Of a stretch of DNA of 64,000 nucleotides, positions 59,300 to 64,000 are shown piece by piece. The translations under genes and the position numbers were made by a program. This DNA is from Norana najaformis (lineage: Eukaryota; Annelida; Clitellata; Crassiclitellata; Hormogastridae). Location: NCBI GenBank assembly GCA_964023275.1, contig OZ029917.1, positions 32,130,005-32,194,004 of the forward strand, read 5' to 3'. The notes below the pieces were generated by a model. That model was not told the DNA's origin. It worked only from the letters and a program-made list of their open reading frames with translations, and ran no database searches. Positions within the stretch are counted from its first letter, which is position 1; each line of letters starts with the position of its first letter.

Positions 59300-62200
59300 A
59301 AGACGAAGAGATGCTAAGCAACCTCTTTCTCACATGACTTAATGGCCGATTGCAGCAATTAGTCAAGGGCTCGCCATGTAATATAGAGTCAGTAAAGATG
59401 GTCGCAGTTTATCGACCTTGAGCAAATCCTTACTGCACAACTACTTAGTTGATGCCTTATCATTAGATAGTGGTGCTATATAAATGAAATAAATAGAAAT
59501 AATAACACGCAATGTTACCTTGTTATTAGAAGTCTTAAACGTGGCTAGAATGCTTACAGACACAGTTTCTGGAATGAAATATCTGTCACTGAGTTTGAAG
59601 CAAGGTTATAATGTAGGCTTTGTAGTACTGATAATAAGAGAGATTAACGTGTCAGACATCAAAGACAAATGCATCTGCATAGAAGACACAGTAATTTCGC
59701 TCGTTGCCATACAGTATGTGCCTCCCAAGTGTCCTCAGTTCCTGGCCATACTGTACCCAAAGTTGCTTGCATGCTTTCTGTCACACATTGCATTCTGCAC
59801 AATTCAGCAAAATGTTATTTATTTGTTGGACATTTATCTGGTTCAAGTTCATAAAAATTCAAAAACAGGTTTCTCAGCATAACCCACTGAACTGTAACCT
59901 GTTACTGATGCTTTACAATTGTGTGCCTGATCTAACTACACGACATGGACTTCTGTGTGTGAGCATCTGCACATTTATATAGTTGAGGTTCATTACTTAC
60001 AGTTGCAAACGATTATCAAACCAGTTTCTGTACTAGACTCAAACATGAAGGCCTACAACTCTAGATTAATATATGTAAATAAGTGTTTGCTTATGGTTTA
60101 ATGTATTTTAATGTATAGAAAATATATGAAACATTTCAAAGTAGTGTATATGTATATACAGTAGTTCCTACAGTTTTGTTCCACTTTTAAGTAACACGCT
60201 AGTTTTTGAACGAGAAAATAAAAAATGCTGTTTATGTTAATTTGCATAATTTGGTTTATTACAGTATTAAAAGTATCCCATGGTGGGCATAGTGGAGGCA
60301 CTGAATTTCTTGTCTTAGGCCTTTTAGCTGGCAAAAAAATGGACGAATCCAGGGTCCTACACACGAGGCCAGCGCATAACAGGGTTTGTTATATTACAGT
60401 TGTTAAATTTTTTCTTTGCAGTCAAACTGGCAATTTCAGTCACTGGATAGCAGTCCCATGCAGGGACTTCAGGCTTTAAAATAATGTCTGGAAACAATCA
60501 ACATTAATGTAGCACAAAACAAACTGTCTTGTATTAATCACAATCACTTTTGCCCTTAACAAGACAACAAGATGACCTTTCAAAGTAATTGGACAAAATC
60601 ATCTGGTAGCAGTCTACACTGCAAATACCTTCACATCACACAGCCTATGGCTTTGAGCTTCTAGCCACACTAAGACTTACATAAATCATACCTACTGTAT
60701 TTCAGCACGGCCCTTTTAACCCGTGGTTTGGTTGCGGTAACTTTGGCTTCCCACAACCGCACGTAAACGGGTCTCACTATATGTATGTAATTTTTGCTTA
60801 AGTATGTCTTACACATTGTGCTTGCTTTTGAATATTTTTTGCTCTGTTTTAATTATGCTTTACAGATTGATATTGATTTTATGATGCAGTGCAATCAATC
60901 AAAAAGTGCAATTTCAAACACAATTTCAGTATTTCAGTGATTTTTGTTGAAAATTTGGACTTGTTATTGTACATTTTGTTAAAAAATGTAGTGTAGCAAT
61001 TGTCATGTTGTAGCTGTTAGAAGTGCTACCATTTTGTAGCAGCTTCTTTTGTAAATGACGGTTTACACATGGAACAGTGTGATATCTACAGAACACTATT
61101 GGCGGTTTTGTTTTAAAACCTATAATGGCAAACGCTGGTCAGTATGTCCAGTGTTAAAGTTTTCTGAGGTACAGTAAGCGAGGTAAGGTAACTGCTTATT
61201 TATTGTGCACCTAAATCCACAATCATCCTTGAAGATGTAGTCTTAGGATCAAAGTTGTAGAATGAAGATGTAGTCTTAGGATCAGCAGGAACACTTACTT
61301 TTGGGTCACACAAGCCAACAATGAAACTGCCAATTACACTAGAGGCACTAGGATTCCTACTCTGATCCACTGGTCAGGCACACGATCGGTGGTGATGGCC
61401 AAGTAAAATCATTGTCACTCTGGATAAGTTTTTCTGCTGATTTGGCAAATATCGGGTTGAGTCTATTCAAAACAGATCTTGGACAATTCAAATTGAGGTC
61501 ACAATTTTATAAGGAATTTAATGCAAGATAAAATATCAACCAGCAGTAAGACCTATTCTATTTTACTAAATAACAATAGTTAAGGCAAAAACGTTTTGTT
61601 TGCTGTTTTATGCCCGATCATGTTTGATCAGAATTGGTGGTTTTTCTTTTTGGCTTACTATTAACACTTCTATTTACAGTTAAGGTAGGAATTAATCTGT
61701 TGCTATCTGTGATTACTGTTAGCTATCCGATGCTCAATATTCTTTTTTCAATGTATTCTATGTGTAATATGTTGATATTACCATTTTATAAAGTTAACAG
61801 TATTTTCTTCATCTGTTTATTTATGTAAACAACTACTATGTACTTTCTTAGTATTATGTGTGGTAATCTGCCTGTTACTGTGATGTGATTGTTTCAGTGC
61901 TAATTTATTACAGGTACTTAGTTAAACAGCTACTGCATTTGATTGAATCTACTACCTGTAAGTGTGTCTTGTTTACTGGTATAAGTCTGGCCTCTGTGAC
62001 TATACATCCTTTCAACATAAGTATTATGATTATTACATTTTTAACTTTTAACAGTGAACCTGTTTCTGACTTATACCTGCAAGTAGGGTTGCCAGGTGGC
62101 TGCTTTGAAATTGCTGGATGCATGTGCTGATGAATGGAGCTGATGAAAAAATAGCATGAGCATCTGGCCAAGATTATGCCAAGCTTACAGTTTAGTTATT

Positions 62201-63144
62201 TTCATGTTAGCATAACCAGAAATGTTTACAGAAATAATATCAAATGATGAAAACTAAAATAATGCCTACTTGAAGTCACTTTTATGAAGAGATATGGGCC
62301 TAATAGTCAGATAACAAAGTTAAAGGAGAAAGGAGAAACCTTCATCACATTAACAGCCGTTTCCATGCCTAGCATGAATGAAGTAGTGCAACTTGACATT
62401 GAGTTTGAATAGCTTAGTAATTATTAGACAAGCTTTAATGGCTGCAAAAATACCAGACATTCATGTATTTGGTATTAAATGCTAATTTTTCCTCGGACAG
62501 ATGGCACAAATACTGGACTGTCCAGTTCAAAACTTGATACCTGGCAAACCTATATGCAATCTACGTATGTGCTATTTACTTGTACAGGAAAGAAACATAT
62601 ATATTAAAGAATAATTGTTCAAAAAGTAAAATTGATTTCTACAATTTTAGTTTGATTCAACATTTTAATAGCATTTGTTTTAGGATGGCAAGCAAAGATA
62701 AGGTAATAAATCGATAAGATGAGGTAATGGATAAATAAGATAAGGTAAGGTATAAGAGATGATAGACTTGGTTATTTTCCATCTATTCTATGAATTTTTC
62801 TGGATTGCAATTCTGTGGAACAGGGTACGATGCATGCATATGTGAGTGTAAAACCTCGCCCATGGACTCCGATCGGAACCTCTTTCACAAGTCCTCTGTT
62901 GCGGATTTACGCCTCCCATCCGTCCTGCAATTTTAAAAGGCATCCCAGGAAATGGTATCACTTGAATAAGCAAAAGCAACATGTTGGAGATGTGGTAGGA
63001 TATTTGTTCGGAAATCCAGACAGTTTCCCTCTCATGTATTGCTGATTTCTGCACTAAACTGAAGTAGAAATAGAAACAAAATTATATAAAATAAGTTTCC
63101 ATCTTATCAAAATACACATATATGTGTATGCCTGTATATATGTA
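59300..63144. other. Downstream region, no gene seen
   Basis: Starts with the 3' UTR of the carboxypeptidase gene. The rest is AT-rich with short frames on both strands and no recognisable product. Small duplications of GAAGATGTAGTCTTAGGATCA occur at about 61231 and 61264. An AAGATAAGGTAA-rich patch lies at 62690-62765. Confidence 0.45.
59488..59493 (+). terminator. Polyadenylation signal of the long carboxypeptidase transcript
   Basis: AATAAA 189 nt after the TAG at 59297-59299. It is the first such hexamer downstream. It may come from a LINE-type 3' end, because the preceding GATGCCTTATCATTAG...GTGCTATATAAATG resembles repeat tails elsewhere in the window. Confidence 0.5.
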
Positions 63145-63205
63145 ATCATAATTGTAATCTCCAGAGTTCTACCAAAAGCAAGCCAAGTCACAGGAACAGC
63201 GGCAC
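63145..63205 (-). mobile_element. Dispersed repeat family A, short copy
   Basis: TAATCATAATTGTAATCTCCAGAGTTCTACCAAAAGCAAGCCAAGTCACAGGAAC. It is the reversed tail and 3' block of family A (compare 8316-8415), cut off where the GACAAATGAGCGCC repeat begins. Confidence 0.5.
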
Positions 63206-63211
63206 CCCGTC

Positions 63212-63320
63212 ATTGGCGCGCACGACAAATGAGCGCCGACAAATGAGCGCCGACAAATGCGCGCCGTCAATTGAGCGCTGTAGAATAAACCCTGTCAAAT
63301 GAGCGCCGTCGAAAGCGCGC
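63212..63320. repeat. GACAAATGAGCGCC-type tandem motif
   Basis: About eight imperfect copies of a 14-bp motif, (GACAAATGAGCGCC), with variants such as GTCAATTGAGCGC and GACAAATGCGCGCC. It is unusually rich in GCGC for this AT-rich window. Confidence 0.75.
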
Positions 63321-63669
63321 AGCATCGACTATTATATTTCTCAATCTGATTAGATCTTTCATATTAAAATTATTTTTACCGAGTTGAGAATACTGATTAG
63401 GCCTACCTTATGTCTTTTAAAATGCAAATGCAAATCTCAAAGTTAGTGCATACATTAAGTCACTGAGGATAAGTAATAAACGCATAGACAAAACGAATTC
63501 CATAATGAACAAAGAATGACCGGATGGTATGTACTCCGATGATTGCGTTTTGTCTTAGTATTCGTGGCAAATTGCTTAAGTATGGAAAACGGCGTATATT
63601 TAATCCCGATTCAATCCATAGCCCCCAAACCGATTGACTTGAAATTTGATATAAATGGAGACGTTATGG
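63321..63669. other. No gene seen
   Basis: AT-rich sequence between the GACAAATGAGCGCC repeat and the family C SINE. Confidence 0.4.
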
Positions 63670-63960
63670 AGACGGCATGGTGGTCTATCGGTAACGTGTT
63701 TGGTCAATGATCATGCGGTTGCTTGTTCGACTACGTGTATCGACCCTGGGCAAGTTGCTTGGATACATCGTGCCTCTGTCACCAAGCAGTATAATTTGGT
63801 ACCGCGTAAGCCGGAAAGTATATGGCAAGTCCTGCGGTGCGCTGGCACCGTGTTCAGGACCATGGAATTCTTCAATTGCCGGCTCAAGGGCTTAAAAAAA
63901 GAAATGAGCGCATGCCCTACGCCTCACTTGTGGAATTTGAGATACTGTACTTTTTATACA
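63670..63960 (+). mobile_element. Dispersed repeat family C with tRNA-like head
   Basis: Longest copy of family C. It starts GACGGCATGGTGGTCTATCGGTAACG (A-box-like) and has TTGTTCGACTAC (B-box-like) about 45 bp later. The body CGACCCTGGGCAAGTTGCTTGG...CAGGACCATGG...GCTCAAGGGCTTAAAA is shared with 41737-41965 and 37225-37495. It is probably a tRNA-derived SINE, but the boxes are imperfect. Confidence 0.55.
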
Positions 63961-64000
63961 TACACTGCAAGAATATGCATACAATATAGGCCTTCTAATA

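Overview
This window looks like a piece of an animal nuclear genome, most likely from an invertebrate. Both genes are built from short exons with GT-AG introns, the long introns are packed with degraded non-LTR retrotransposons, SINEs and small DNA transposons, and base composition is AT-rich. I cannot name the species. Nothing bacterial, viral or organellar was seen.

Two host genes are supported, arranged head to head. On the minus strand (13398 down to 10623) a complete four-exon gene encodes a 126-residue SF3B6/p14 homologue, the small RRM protein of the U2 snRNP SF3b complex. On the plus strand (about 15658 to 59299) a gene of about 30 exons encodes a cytosolic carboxypeptidase of the CCP2/CCP3 (AGBL2/AGBL3) type, an M14D tubulin deglutamylase. 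Every splice junction in my model keeps phase, giving about 1201 residues: a CCP N-domain, a catalytic domain with HPGE, DLNR, HGH and the terminal catalytic Glu, and a long low-complexity tail. A candidate alternative last exon (46307-46395, followed by AATAAA) would give a shorter protein of about 878 residues.

The remainder is repeats. Region 1-10.6 kb has no gene: long CT/AT microsatellites, a CR1/L2-type LINE end, a SINE nested in a LINE, a hAT-like MITE nested in another repeat, and four copies of an odd 75-90 bp element with GGACGTC-type ends. Inside the carboxypeptidase gene sit a young 5'-truncated RTE-like LINE with a perfect 13-bp target duplication (39329-40526), a LINE inserted into the RT region of another LINE (about 41989-43440), a pogo/Tigger-like MITE (44141-44635), a decayed piggyBac with TTAA ends (55930-58113), a perfect 105-bp-arm hairpin (53684-53901), a 22-bp minisatellite (47893-48527) and other tandem arrays. 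After 59.3 kb only repeats were seen.

I found no convincing new biological system. The most notable items are the perfect hairpin, the nested and datable insertions, the GGACGTC element cluster, the duplicated splice acceptor at exon 8 and the alternative terminal exon.
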